From the NCBI GenBank assembly GCA_013389105.1, contig JACADZ010000052.1, positions 1 through 51,917 of the forward strand: a DNA stretch of 51,917 nt, written 5' to 3'. A program made the position numbers and the translations under genes. Shown here piece after piece: positions 32,986 through 42,623 of the stretch. A model generated the notes under the pieces. The model saw nothing but the letters and a program-made list of their open reading frames with translations, had not been told where the DNA came from and did not search any database. Within the stretch, counting starts at the first letter, position 1. Every line of letters begins with the position of its first letter. Source of the DNA: Parvularculaceae bacterium. GTDB taxonomy: Bacteria; Pseudomonadota; Alphaproteobacteria; Caulobacterales; Parvularculaceae.

Positions 32986-33453
32986 ATGAACACGAAATTC
33001 GGCGGCAGACTCGGCGGCCAATACAGCGCCCCGGAAATGCAATCCGGGATGGACGTTGGATCCCTTAACGATGACATGAGAGGCGCGACACCTATGGAAG
33101 CACGAACCGTTCTTGCAACAGGATGCAGTTTCGAAGGCAAGCTCAAGTGCCGCGGCGGCGCGCGCATCGACGGCGACTTCGAGGGCGAAATCCTGGCGGA
33201 CGAGATCTTGATCATCGGGAAGGACTCGACGATCGTCGCCGATCTCAACGTTCCTGAAATCAACGCCAGCGGGACCGTCAAAGGCAACGTGCTCGCCGTC
33301 AAGCGGGTCGTGCTGGCGCCGACAGCCCACATCCAGGGCGACCTCAGGACTCCGAGCCTCACCATCCAGGAAGGCGCGCGGATCAAGGGCAACATCGACG
33401 TCGGCCCCATTCGCGCGGAATTGGAAGGCGCTGCGCCTTCGGAGGGCGTCTGA
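32986..33453 (+). CDS. Bactofilin (polymer-forming cytoskeletal protein)
   Basis: 155 aa. The bactofilin domain (~40-145) is a right-handed beta-helix of short rungs: LATGCSFEGKLKCRGGARIDGDFEG, DSTIVADLNVPEINASGTVKGNV, and TIQEGARIKGNIDVG. Bactofilins polymerise without nucleotide on the membrane and localise wall enzymes, stalk or division proteins. The start may be the ATG at 32986 or the one at 33049. It is divergent from the Gly-rich secreted protein across 147 bases. Confidence 0.92.
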   Translation: MNTKFGGRLGGQYSAPEMQSGMDVGSLNDDMRGATPMEARTVLATGCSFEGKLKCRGGARIDGDFEGEILADEILIIGKDSTIVADLNVPEINASGTVKGNVLAVKRVVLAPTAHIQGDLRTPSLTIQEGARIKGNIDVGPIRAELEGAAPSEGV

Positions 33454-33517
33454 GCCGCGGACGGCGCGCATGCCCCAAGATCGGCGGGCGGCGTCCCCTC
33501 GCGATCCCCGCTCCGGG

Positions 33518-35602
33518 CTATTCCGCGGCGAGCCTGCTCGCCCGCGACACATGCGCGGAGCACTCGGCCATTGTCTTCGAAGCCCGGGCGATGGGATTGG
33601 TGCGATAGTAATCGCGGATCGGCGAGCGGAACGGCGCTGAGCGCACCTCGCCCTTGACGCCCAGCTTTGCGAGGTCAAGCGGCGCCGCGCCCGAAGGTCC
33701 CTGATTGATGCGGCCAAGCACCGGCGCGTCGTTGATCATAGCCTGGCGCAGCGAGAAGAGGTCGTCATAGGGCAGCGCCATGCCGAGACGGCCTGAAAGC
33801 GCACGGATGATCGCCCAATCCTCTCGCGCCTCGCCTGGCGGGAAGGTCGCTCGCTGCGCGATCTGGGCGCGTCCCTCCGTATTGGCGTACACGCCGCTCT
33901 GCTCGACATAGGCGGCGCCCGGGAAGATCACATCGGCGGCCGCCGCGCCCGCATCCCCATGGCTGCCCTGATAGACGACGAACGCGCTTTTCAGCTTCGA
34001 CGTATCGAATTCATCGCAGCCAAGATTATAGACGAGCCGAATGTCATCGGCTGCGGCGGACTCCAGAATGCCCGCGAAATCCAAACCGCCGGCTCTCGGA
34101 AGGAATTTGAGGTCCAGCGCGGCCACGCGCGCCGCGGAATCATGCAGAACATTGAAGCCGTTCCACCCTTCCCTCACGACCCCGGCCGAGGCCGCGACGG
34201 CCGCGATCTCCGCGAGAATGGCCGCGCCGTCGGGTCGGGCGATCGCGCCCATGCCGATGATGATCATCGGCCGATCCGCGCCAATGAGGAAATCGCCGCC
34301 GGCGCCGAGCGCGTCCGGACCCGCGCCAAGATGCTCATAATTGTAAGCGAGCGGGCTTCTCTCGCCAATGACGGCGATCCTCGCGTTCTGATTGGCGAGC
34401 CAGGTTTTTCTGATGCGCGCGTTGACCAGCGGCGCTTCCGTGCGCGGATTGGTCCCAACAAGCAGGATCCGGTCGGCACGCTCGATGCCTGCGATGCCGG
34501 AATTGAAAAGATAGGCCTCCCGCGGCCCCCCGCCCAGCCGCGCGCCGTCCTGGCGGCAATCCGTATGCGGACTCCCGATCGCCGCCATCAGGTCCTTGAG
34601 AGCCTTCACGGCTTCGGCGGGGACAAGATCGCCGGCGATGGCGCCGATGCGCTTCACCGGCAGCGCTTCGATTTTCCGGGCGACCAGCGCCAGAGCCTCA
34701 TCCCATGTCGCGGCGCGCAGCCTGCCGTTTTCCCGGATGTAGGGCTTGTCGAGGCGCTGACGCTTGAGGCCGTCCCAAACGAACCTCGACTTGTCGGCGA
34801 TCCACTCCTCATTCACCGCCTCGTTCACTCGCGGCAGAATACGCAGCACCTCGCGGCCGCGCGAATCCACCCGGATGTTTGAGCCGACGGCGTCCATCAC
34901 GTCGATCGTTTCAGTCTTGGTCAGCTCCCACGGGCGGGCGTTGTAGGCGTAGGGCTTGGAGGTCAGCGCGCCCACCGGACAGACGTCGATCAGGTTTCCC
35001 GTCAGCTCGCTCTCGATCGCCTTTTGCAGGTAGGTCGTGATCTCGGCGTTCTCGCCGCGATTGACGAGGCCGAGATCGTCGACGCCGGCGATCTCGGTCG
35101 CGAAGCGCACGCAGCGCGTGCACTGGATGCACCGAGTCATGAAGGTCTTGATGAGCGGACCCATATGCTTTTCTTCGACGCTGCGCTTGTTCTCCTCATA
35201 GCGCGAGCCGTCGCGGCCATAGGCGAGCGCCTGGTCCTGCAGGTCGCATTCGCCGCCCTGATCGCAGATCGGGCAGTCGAGCGGGTGGTTGATGAGAAGG
35301 AACTCCATCACGCCTTCGCGGGCCTTCTTCACCATGGGCGTGTTGGTGAACAACTCGGGTGGCTCGCCATTGGGGCCGGGGCGAAGATCGCGGACGTTTT
35401 GCGCGCAGGAGGCGACCGGTTTCGGCGGGCCGCCCTTCACTTCGATAAGACACATGCGGCAATTGCCGGCGACCGACAGGCGCTCGTGATAGCAGAAGCG
35501 CGGGATCTCCTCGCCGGCCAGTTCGCAGGCCTGCAGCAGGGTGAGGTTCGCCGGCGCCTCGATTTCTCGGCCGTTCACCTTGACCTTGCGCAAGTCGGAC
35601 AT
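33518..35602 (-). CDS. nuoG: NADH-quinone oxidoreductase subunit G
   Basis: 694 aa, the large peripheral-arm subunit of complex I carrying several Fe-S clusters. The 2Fe-2S ferredoxin domain (CYHERLSVAGNCRMCLIEV), the HPLDCPICDQGGECDLQD motif, the CIQCTRCVRFATEIAG 4Fe-4S site and GNLIDVCPVGALTSKPY are all complete. A molybdopterin-oxidoreductase-like C-terminal part follows (VLLVGTNPRTEAPLVNARI). Length matches alphaproteobacterial NuoG. It is not flanked by nuoF or nuoH: upstream is a 2OG-oxygenase-like gene and downstream a convergent bactofilin. Confidence 0.97.
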   Translation of the reverse strand: MSDLRKVKVNGREIEAPANLTLLQACELAGEEIPRFCYHERLSVAGNCRMCLIEVKGGPPKPVASCAQNVRDLRPGPNGEPPELFTNTPMVKKAREGVMEFLLINHPLDCPICDQGGECDLQDQALAYGRDGSRYEENKRSVEEKHMGPLIKTFMTRCIQCTRCVRFATEIAGVDDLGLVNRGENAEITTYLQKAIESELTGNLIDVCPVGALTSKPYAYNARPWELTKTETIDVMDAVGSNIRVDSRGREVLRILPRVNEAVNEEWIADKSRFVWDGLKRQRLDKPYIRENGRLRAATWDEALALVARKIEALPVKRIGAIAGDLVPAEAVKALKDLMAAIGSPHTDCRQDGARLGGGPREAYLFNSGIAGIERADRILLVGTNPRTEAPLVNARIRKTWLANQNARIAVIGERSPLAYNYEHLGAGPDALGAGGDFLIGADRPMIIIGMGAIARPDGAAILAEIAAVAASAGVVREGWNGFNVLHDSAARVAALDLKFLPRAGGLDFAGILESAAADDIRLVYNLGCDEFDTSKLKSAFVVYQGSHGDAGAAAADVIFPGAAYVEQSGVYANTEGRAQIAQRATFPPGEAREDWAIIRALSGRLGMALPYDDLFSLRQAMINDAPVLGRINQGPSGAAPLDLAKLGVKGEVRSAPFRSPIRDYYRTNPIARASKTMAECSAHVSRASRLAAE

Positions 35603-35690
35603 CGTCGAACCTTCTGGATTTTGCCGGGCTTTTAGGGATGTTTTCGGGGGCTGGCTAGAGCGTCGGGACGCGGGTTCCGAGCACGCCGGC

Positions 35691-36311
35691 TCAGGTCCAT
35701 TTGAAGTTGAAACTGACGGATATCCGCGCCCTGCGGCCTCGGTGCCGCACGACTTCGTGACGCAGATAGCTCTCCCACATCAGGACCATCCCGGGACGCG
35801 GCTCAACGTAGAAGAACGGCTGCATCTCGCGCGGCGCGTCGGCGCGTTTCATCGGCGCCGCCATCATCTGCGGTAGTCGCGGGTCCTCGAATTTAAGCGC
35901 CGAGCTCCCTTTCGGCACGTGAACGTAATAGGTCCCTGAGAGGACGCAATGCGGATGGACGTGCCCGGAATGGAAGCCGTCGGCCTTGAGAACGTTGACC
36001 CACATATTGTCGAGCTTCAGCCTGCCGCCGGCGAGGTCGTAGCCGAGCGCCTCAACGAAACTGGCGCCGTGCGCGTCAAGCTTTCGCTTCAGCGCCGCAA
36101 AGCATGGCGCGCGCGCCGGGAGGTCGTTCAGCGAACCGTACGACGTATAGCCCGGGTAGCCGTTTTCGGCGCACCACTTCTTCCCCGCCTTATCTTGCTC
36201 TGCAAACGACAGCGCCGCGGCCTCCATGTCGGCGTTGAGCGCGGCTGCTTCCTGCTCGGGGAGCGCGGCCTGATAAAGGAGCGTGGGGAAAAGTCGGAAA
36301 ACCTCCGTCAA
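35691..36311 (-). CDS. TIGR02466-type putative 2OG-Fe(II) oxygenase
   Basis: About 206 aa from a TTG at 36311 (TEVFRLFPTLLYQAALPE). The core GYTSYGSLNDLPARAP, LDNMWVNVLKADGFHSGHVHPHCVLSGTYYVHVPKGSS carries the HxH/D metal motif region, with the distal His in MWESYLRHEVVRHRG and Arg in RARISVSFNFKW. No ATG is available before the conserved region and no clear Shine-Dalgarno precedes the TTG, so the start is uncertain. It lies 88 bases after guaB and 88 bases before nuoG, all in the same direction. Confidence 0.8.
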   Translation of the reverse strand: MTEVFRLFPTLLYQAALPEQEAAALNADMEAAALSFAEQDKAGKKWCAENGYPGYTSYGSLNDLPARAPCFAALKRKLDAHGASFVEALGYDLAGGRLKLDNMWVNVLKADGFHSGHVHPHCVLSGTYYVHVPKGSSALKFEDPRLPQMMAAPMKRADAPREMQPFFYVEPRPGMVLMWESYLRHEVVRHRGRRARISVSFNFKWT

Positions 36312-36399
36312 GGCGCAACTCGCGCCGCAGGCGTCTCCTCTCCTCGGCGAAGCGGAGGGGGGAAAGGGGGGAAGAGGCGGCGCACGTCGCGATGTCCGG

Positions 36400-38339
<1,940 letters not shown>

Positions 38340-38362
38340 AGGCGTCTCCTCAACAGGTGAAC

Positions 38363-38881
38363 TCAGGCGCCGAACCGCGTCGGCAGCGAGAAGGGCTCCG
38401 CCTCGTCGGCGACGACGCCGGGGGCCATCTCGTTTATCGCCCGCTTCATGCGGCCGCGCCTGTCGAGAATTTCGTCGGCGAACGCCACCATGCGCCGGTT
38501 TGGAAAGGCGGTCGGCGACGCCAAACGAAGCGCCTCTGCAATCTCCGCCTCGTCCGTCTGCGGATTATGGAGGCAGGCCGCGATGAAGGCGGTCGCCGTC
38601 GAGCGCGAAATGCCGGCCCAGCAATGAATAAGGATCGTCTCGTCCGGACCGTGATCGCCTAGAAAATCGACGATCGCCTCGACATGGGCGTGTCCTGGGG
38701 ATACGAAACCGTCCATCTCCTCATTGATATCGTGGATGTGCACGCGATGATGGCGGACCGGCTCGACGCCGGGCAGCGCCGGAAACGAGTCCTCCGGCGA
38801 CAATAGGCTGACCGCACGCCGCGGCTTCACCCGCCGGGCGACGATCGGCGCGCTATAGAGAGATGAAACCCATATGGTCAT
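38363..38881 (-). CDS. Dual-specificity/tyrosine-type protein phosphatase
   Basis: 172 aa from the ATG at 38881. The catalytic signature [18 protein letters not shown] (HCx2GxSRS; nucleophile Cys ~102) and an upstream general-acid region [15 protein letters not shown] are visible. No signal peptide, so cytosolic. The start codon overlaps the rlmE stop by four bases (ATGA), indicating translational coupling. Such phosphatases are common in alphaproteobacteria as tyrosine protein phosphatases of unknown target. Confidence 0.85.
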   Translation of the reverse strand: MTIWVSSLYSAPIVARRVKPRRAVSLLSPEDSFPALPGVEPVRHHRVHIHDINEEMDGFVSPGHAHVEAIVDFLGDHGPDETILIHCWAGISRSTATAFIAACLHNPQTDEAEIAEALRLASPTAFPNRRMVAFADEILDRRGRMKRAINEMAPGVVADEAEPFSLPTRFGA

Positions 38882-39558
38882 GTGCGGCTCGCCCTCGCGC
38901 CCTTGAAACCCTGGGCGACCACGTAAACCTCGGCTGACTCCGCGCGGCTCGCCTTCGGCTTGGCGTGCTTCACCGAGCTGAAATTCGCCTTGAGGCGCGC
39001 GAGGAGCTCGCCCTCGGTTCCACCCTGGAATACTTTGCATACGAATGATCCGCCGGGCGCGAGGACGTCGACGGCGAAATCGAGCGCGGCCTCCGCGAGG
39101 GCCACGACGCGCAGATGGTCGGTCGCCTTATGTCCTGTCGTCGGGGCCGCCATGTCCGAGAGAATGAGGTCCGCTCCGCCGCCCAGCGCTTCCTTCAGCC
39201 GGAACGGAGCGCTCTCGTCGAGAAAATCGAGTTCGAGAATGTCGGCCCCGGACACGGGCGCCGTCGGCAGGTAGTCGATGCCGATCAGGCGCGCAGGGGC
39301 TTTCTTCGTCGCAACCTGCAGCCAGCCCCCAGGGGCGCATCCGAGATCGACGAGGCGCATGCCGGGTTTCAGCAGGCTGAATTTTTCGTCGAGTTCGAGC
39401 AGCTTGTAAGCCGCGCGGCTGCGGTAGCCCTCGGCCTTGGAGCGAGCGACATAGGGGTCGTTGAGCTGACGCTGGAGCCAGAGCTGCGAGGAGAGCTTGC
39501 GCCCCTGCGCTGTCTTAAGGGTCACGGCCATCTCGCGCTGTCCGCCGGCCTTGTGCAT
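38878..39558 (-). CDS. rlmE: 23S rRNA (uridine2552-2'-O)-methyltransferase
   Basis: 226 aa, FtsJ/RrmJ-type enzyme acting on the 50S A-loop. The catalytic K-D-K-E tetrad is in context: [14 protein letters not shown] (K), [18 protein letters not shown] (D), [11 protein letters not shown] (K), and [13 protein letters not shown] (E). The SAM motif is [16 protein letters not shown] Met ten codons into the frame ([10 protein letters not shown]) could be the real start. First gene of the minus-strand run leading to guaB. Confidence 0.95.
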   Translation of the reverse strand: MHKAGGQREMAVTLKTAQGRKLSSQLWLQRQLNDPYVARSKAEGYRSRAAYKLLELDEKFSLLKPGMRLVDLGCAPGGWLQVATKKAPARLIGIDYLPTAPVSGADILELDFLDESAPFRLKEALGGGADLILSDMAAPTTGHKATDHLRVVALAEAALDFAVDVLAPGGSFVCKVFQGGTEGELLARLKANFSSVKHAKPKASRAESAEVYVVAQGFKGARASRT

Positions 39559-39758
39559 TTTGACGTGATTATCGCCTTTGAGGACGCGCTTTTCGGGCTA
39601 CTGGCCGAGCGCGGTCGAAGCGATGTCGGTCGGCCGCCGGGGCCGCTTGCGGGACGTCCGCCGTTCCATGACGCTCTATAGCGGCCCCGACCGCCTCCGT
39701 GAAGTCGCTAGGCCGACGGCGGCATGCTAGGGAATGAGCGGCATCGGGAGCACATTTC

Positions 39759-40208
39759 GTGTTGAATCGACTGATCGATCTGTTCGCCGCCAAATCCGCC
39801 GCTCCGAGCGCCGTCGATGACGCGCCCTTCGCGGTCGCCGGCCTTCTTGTCGAAGCCGCCCGCAGCGACGACCACTACACGATCATTGAGCGCAAGCTGA
39901 TCGACCGGGCGCTGATCAGGGAGTTCAACGTCGCTCCGGAAAATGCAGCCGCAATCCGGGTCAGAGCCGAAACCGCCCAAGCCGACGCCGCCGACATCTA
40001 CAAATTCACCAAGACCGCCAAGAACTTCACCCCGGAGCAAAAGATCGCCCTGGTAGAAGCGCTCTGGCGCGTCATCCTTTCCGATGGCCACAAGAGCGAT
40101 TGGGAGGACGCGCTCGTGCGCCGCGTCTGCGGACTGGTCTATGTGAGCGACCGGGACAGCGGTCTGGCAAGGCAGCGGGTCGAGTCCGAGCTCGCCGCAG
40201 GCCGGTAG
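39759..40208 (+). CDS. TerB-family (tellurite resistance protein B-like) protein
   Basis: 149 aa, all-helical. LAVAxLLVEAARSDD-like segment (FAVAGLLVEAARSDDHYTIIERKLID), then FTPEQKIALVEALWRVILSDGHKSDWEDALVRRVCGLVYVSD gives the second acidic helix pair. TerB-like proteins bind divalent metals through such acidic residues, and the tellurite link is by name only. Starts with a TTG/GTG-type codon at 39759. Alone between rlmE (divergent) and cysD. Confidence 0.8.
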   Translation: MLNRLIDLFAAKSAAPSAVDDAPFAVAGLLVEAARSDDHYTIIERKLIDRALIREFNVAPENAAAIRVRAETAQADAADIYKFTKTAKNFTPEQKIALVEALWRVILSDGHKSDWEDALVRRVCGLVYVSDRDSGLARQRVESELAAGR

Positions 40209-40339
40209 GTCGCTAGGTGTAGGTCTAATCCCACGGTTGGATCTTTCCTGCGCCGAAACTGTGGGTATTTTCCCTTAAATAGCCTTGTCCTGCCAAACAC
40301 TTCTGGGGTATGGCCTAGGAAGAATTGCATTCCTGTTGA

Positions 40340-40351
40340 GGGATTAATCCC
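40340..40351. promoter_or_regulatory. 12-bp palindrome directly before the cysD start
   Basis: GGGATTAATCCC is perfectly self-complementary and ends one base before the TTG start codon at 40353. A related near-dyad, ATCCCACGGTTGGAT, lies about 100 bases upstream (~40230-40244), and AGGAA...TTCCT (40317-40334) lies between. It is a candidate operator or RNA hairpin; a 12-bp palindrome alone is expected by chance several times in a window this size. Confidence 0.35.
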
Positions 40352-40352
40352 A

Positions 40353-41510
40353 TTGAGCCAGTTGGATCGTCTAGTGGAGCGGGCCGAGAAGTACGCGGCA
40401 AGCGCCGGTCTCTCGCTGTCGACCGTTTCCCGCAAACTGCTGAATGACGGCAAGGGGCTTGCCCGACTCAAAGCCGGGGGGCAGATCACCTTGAAGACCC
40501 TTGATGAAGCCGAGCGCCGACTCGCCCAGCTCGAACGCGGGGCGCAGCCTGCGACTCCCGAAGCAGAAGCACCCCGCCGCGAGGCACGATCAAGCGACCG
40601 CCCGCCGGACCTGAAGAGCCTCACCCACCTCGACCGGCTCGAGGCCGAAGCCATCCACATCATGCGCGAGGTCGCCGCCGAAGCCGAAAACCCGGTGATG
40701 CTGTACTCCGTGGGCAAAGATTCGTCGGTGATGCTGCAGCTCGCCGCGAAAGCCTTCGCGCCCTCGCGACCGCCCTTCCCGCTCATGCACATCGATACGA
40801 CCTGGAAGTTCAAGGACATGTATCGGCATCGCGATTGGATCGCGAAGGAACTTGGCTTTGATCTCATCGTTCACATCAATGAAGACGGGCTGAAGCAGGG
40901 CATCGGCCCCTTCACCCACGGCTCGGCCATCCACACCGACGTCATGAAGACGCAGGCGTTGAAACAGGCGCTCGACAAATACAAATTCGACGTCGCGTTC
41001 GGCGGGGCGCGCCGCGACGAAGAGAAGTCGCGCGCCAAGGAGCGCATCTTCTCGTTCCGCTCGGCGGGACATCGATGGGACCCGAAGAACCAGCGTCCCG
41101 AGCTCTGGAATATCTACAACGCGCGGATCAACAAGGGCGAGACCATCCGGGTTTTCCCGATCTCGAACTGGACCGAGCTCGACATCTGGCAATACATTTA
41201 CCGGGAGAACATCCCGATCCCGTCTCTCTATTTCGCCGCCGAACGCCCGGTCGTCGAGCGCGACGGCGCCATCATCATGGTCGATGACGACAGGATTCCG
41301 CTGCAGCCCGGCGAGCCGAAGATGGAGATGGTCCGTTTCCGGACGTTAGGCTGCTATCCGCTGACGGGCGGCGTGCGGTCGAACGCGACGACATTGCCGG
41401 AGATCATTCAGGAGATGCTGGTCTCCACCTCTTCCGAGAGACAGGGCCGCGTCATCGATCATGATCAAGCTGCGTCAATGGAGAAGAAAAAACAGGAGGG
41501 GTATTTCTAA
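40353..41510 (+). CDS. cysD: Sulfate adenylyltransferase subunit 2 (CysD) with N-terminal HTH-like extension
   Basis: 385 aa; small subunit of ATP sulfurylase making APS from sulfate and ATP with CysN. The CysD core starts at ~90 ([19 protein letters not shown]) with the PP-loop SVGKDSSVM (~117-125) and [16 protein letters not shown], and ends with the usual GYF. The first ~62 residues do not belong to Cys[31 protein letters not shown], then a [14 protein letters not shown] helix, look like the small Cro-like DNA-binding proteins of alphaproteobacteria. The frame is open and uses good codons throughout. The start is TTG 40353, and there is no ATG near the usual CysD start. Confidence 0.9.
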   Translation: MSQLDRLVERAEKYAASAGLSLSTVSRKLLNDGKGLARLKAGGQITLKTLDEAERRLAQLERGAQPATPEAEAPRREARSSDRPPDLKSLTHLDRLEAEAIHIMREVAAEAENPVMLYSVGKDSSVMLQLAAKAFAPSRPPFPLMHIDTTWKFKDMYRHRDWIAKELGFDLIVHINEDGLKQGIGPFTHGSAIHTDVMKTQALKQALDKYKFDVAFGGARRDEEKSRAKERIFSFRSAGHRWDPKNQRPELWNIYNARINKGETIRVFPISNWTELDIWQYIYRENIPIPSLYFAAERPVVERDGAIIMVDDDRIPLQPGEPKMEMVRFRTLGCYPLTGGVRSNATTLPEIIQEMLVSTSSERQGRVIDHDQAASMEKKKQEGYF

Positions 41511-41566
41511 GGATTGGGGATTGGGGATTGGGGATTGGGGATTGGGGATTGGGGATTGGGGATTGG
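41511..41566 (+). repeat. Eight perfect GGATTGG heptamers (left arm of cassette)
   Basis: The array starts on the base after the cysD stop codon and contains eight uninterrupted copies of GGATTGG. The same motif occurs in reverse complement at 42583-42616. Confidence 0.97.
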
Positions 41567-41577
41567 AAAGGATCGAG

Positions 41578-41982
41578 ATGCCCGACAGCGCGCCAAACTT
41601 CGAACAAGTCAAATCGCATCGCGACCTGCAGGTCTGGCAGATGTCGATGGATCTCGCTCAGAGCGTATACCGGCTCACAGCTCAATTCCCCAAACAGGAG
41701 GAATACCGGATCACGTCGCAGCTAATTCGCGCGGCGGTTTCTATTCCGGCGAACATCGCCGAAGGCAATGCGCGAGGGACACGCAAGGACTATGCGCACT
41801 TCGTCAGCATTGCTCGCGGCTCCACGGCCGAACTCGAGACCCTGCTGCTGCTGGCTCAACGCGCCGGCTTCGACCGCGAAAATGCGATCGCGCCGCTGAT
41901 CGAAACAAACGAGCGAGTTGGAAAGATGCTGACTTCGCTTCGGGCGCGCCTGGCTGACCATTCCGCGCCGAGGTCCCCATGA
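41578..41982 (+). CDS. Four-helix bundle protein (S23/Avd-like)
   Basis: 134 aa from the ATG at 41578. Recognisable family pattern: SHRDLQVWQMSMDLAQSVYRL, then EEYRITSQLIRAAVSIPANIAEGNARGT, KDYAHFVSIARGSTAELETLLLLA, and a last helix ending LTSLRARL. The family includes proteins encoded in 23S rRNA intervening sequences and the Avd accessory proteins of diversity-generating retroelements. Most are positively charged, pentameric nucleic-acid binders of unknown role. No reverse transcriptase is nearby. Its stop overlaps the next start (ATGA). Confidence 0.88.
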   Translation: MPDSAPNFEQVKSHRDLQVWQMSMDLAQSVYRLTAQFPKQEEYRITSQLIRAAVSIPANIAEGNARGTRKDYAHFVSIARGSTAELETLLLLAQRAGFDRENAIAPLIETNERVGKMLTSLRARLADHSAPRSP

Positions 41983-42623
41983 CGCACGCCAAAGAGAAGA
42001 CAGTCGGGGTGCTCACGCGGGTCGATGGGGCCGCTCGATCCGAGGTGCGCAAGTTTACGCGGCTGGACGCCGTGGAGCGTCAATTGGACATGGCGATCCG
42101 CGCCCACCTTCAATTTGACGATCTCGTGTCAGCGATGACGCTCGCTGGAGCAGCCGAAAGGGTGCTCTCCGATTTGCAGCCGCAGGACGGAATTTTGGGC
42201 GTTGATGCTTGGTCTATCCAAAGCCTCGTGAATCTCTACTTCAAGGATGAGTTCCACAATTTGGTACGAGACAAGTTGAGACACGCCTATGACTTCTTGC
42301 GTCATGCCGACGGCAAGAAGGGTGCAGACAAAGGACCAAATGATTCACTGGCGCTCCATCAGGGCACGGTTGATTTTTTCCTGATGCTGGCAATCAAAGC
42401 ATTCCAGTCTCTTCAGGGCAATGAATCTCCCACCATGCGCGCATTCGGCTATTGGCTCATAATGGAGCACCCCGGTTGGCTGCGTGCAGAGGAGGACGAG
42501 CGCGGTCAATGGGCAGGTGTGCGGAGCAGTTTTCCCAACCTAACAAAAGCTGACCGCTTCGCCGCACTGCTTGCCGTTATCAAATCCCAATCCCCAATCC
42601 CTAATCCCCAATCCCCTCTATGA
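41979..42623 (+). CDS. Hypothetical helical protein, partner of the four-helix bundle gene
   Basis: 214 aa. Helical core: [38 protein letters not shown], a [28 protein letters not shown] segment, and [26 protein letters not shown]. This resembles a widespread group of unnamed ~200-aa proteins with a conserved N-F-F/L-R-HA-D motif. No function is known to me. The DNA (especially 42200-42560) is clearly more AT-rich than neighbours. The last residues, [12 protein letters not shown], are translated from the right-hand heptamer array. The stop overlaps the cysNC start by four bases. Confidence 0.75.
   Translation: MTHAKEKTVGVLTRVDGAARSEVRKFTRLDAVERQLDMAIRAHLQFDDLVSAMTLAGAAERVLSDLQPQDGILGVDAWSIQSLVNLYFKDEFHNLVRDKLRHAYDFLRHADGKKGADKGPNDSLALHQGTVDFFLMLAIKAFQSLQGNESPTMRAFGYWLIMEHPGWLRAEEDERGQWAGVRSSFPNLTKADRFAALLAVIKSQSPIPNPQSPL
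42583..42616 (-). repeat. Degenerate inverted heptamer array (right arm of cassette)
   Basis: On the minus strand: GGGGATT, GGGGATT, AGGGATT, GGGGATT, then a partial copy. It is the reverse complement of the left arm, so the two arms could pair in RNA or single-stranded DNA. It lies inside the 3' end of the partner gene. Confidence 0.92.

Larger units (their letters stand above)
41511..42619 (+). mobile_element. Two-gene cassette inserted between cysD and cysNC, bounded by inverted heptamer arrays
   Basis: The cassette splits a normally contiguous cysD-cysN pair exactly at the gene boundary. It has GGGGATT-type arrays pointing inwards from both ends (41511-41566 and 42583-42616), a four-helix-bundle gene, and a more AT-rich partner gene. 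No transposase, integrase or target-site duplication is visible. The mobility claim rests on position, terminal inverted arrays and composition, and is an inference. Confidence 0.6.

Noticed and set aside
32839-33717. N-terminal extension of the Gly-rich protein to 1066 aa
   Set aside because: It lies antisense to bactofilin, and a signal peptide begins exactly at the ATG of 32838.
41578-41982. Diversity-generating retroelement around the Avd-like gene
   Set aside because: There is no reverse transcriptase, template repeat or variable repeat pair in the window.
41511-42616. CRISPR-like array
   Set aside because: The repeats are 7-bp direct copies without spacers, and the two arrays are inverted to each other. 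No cas genes are present.
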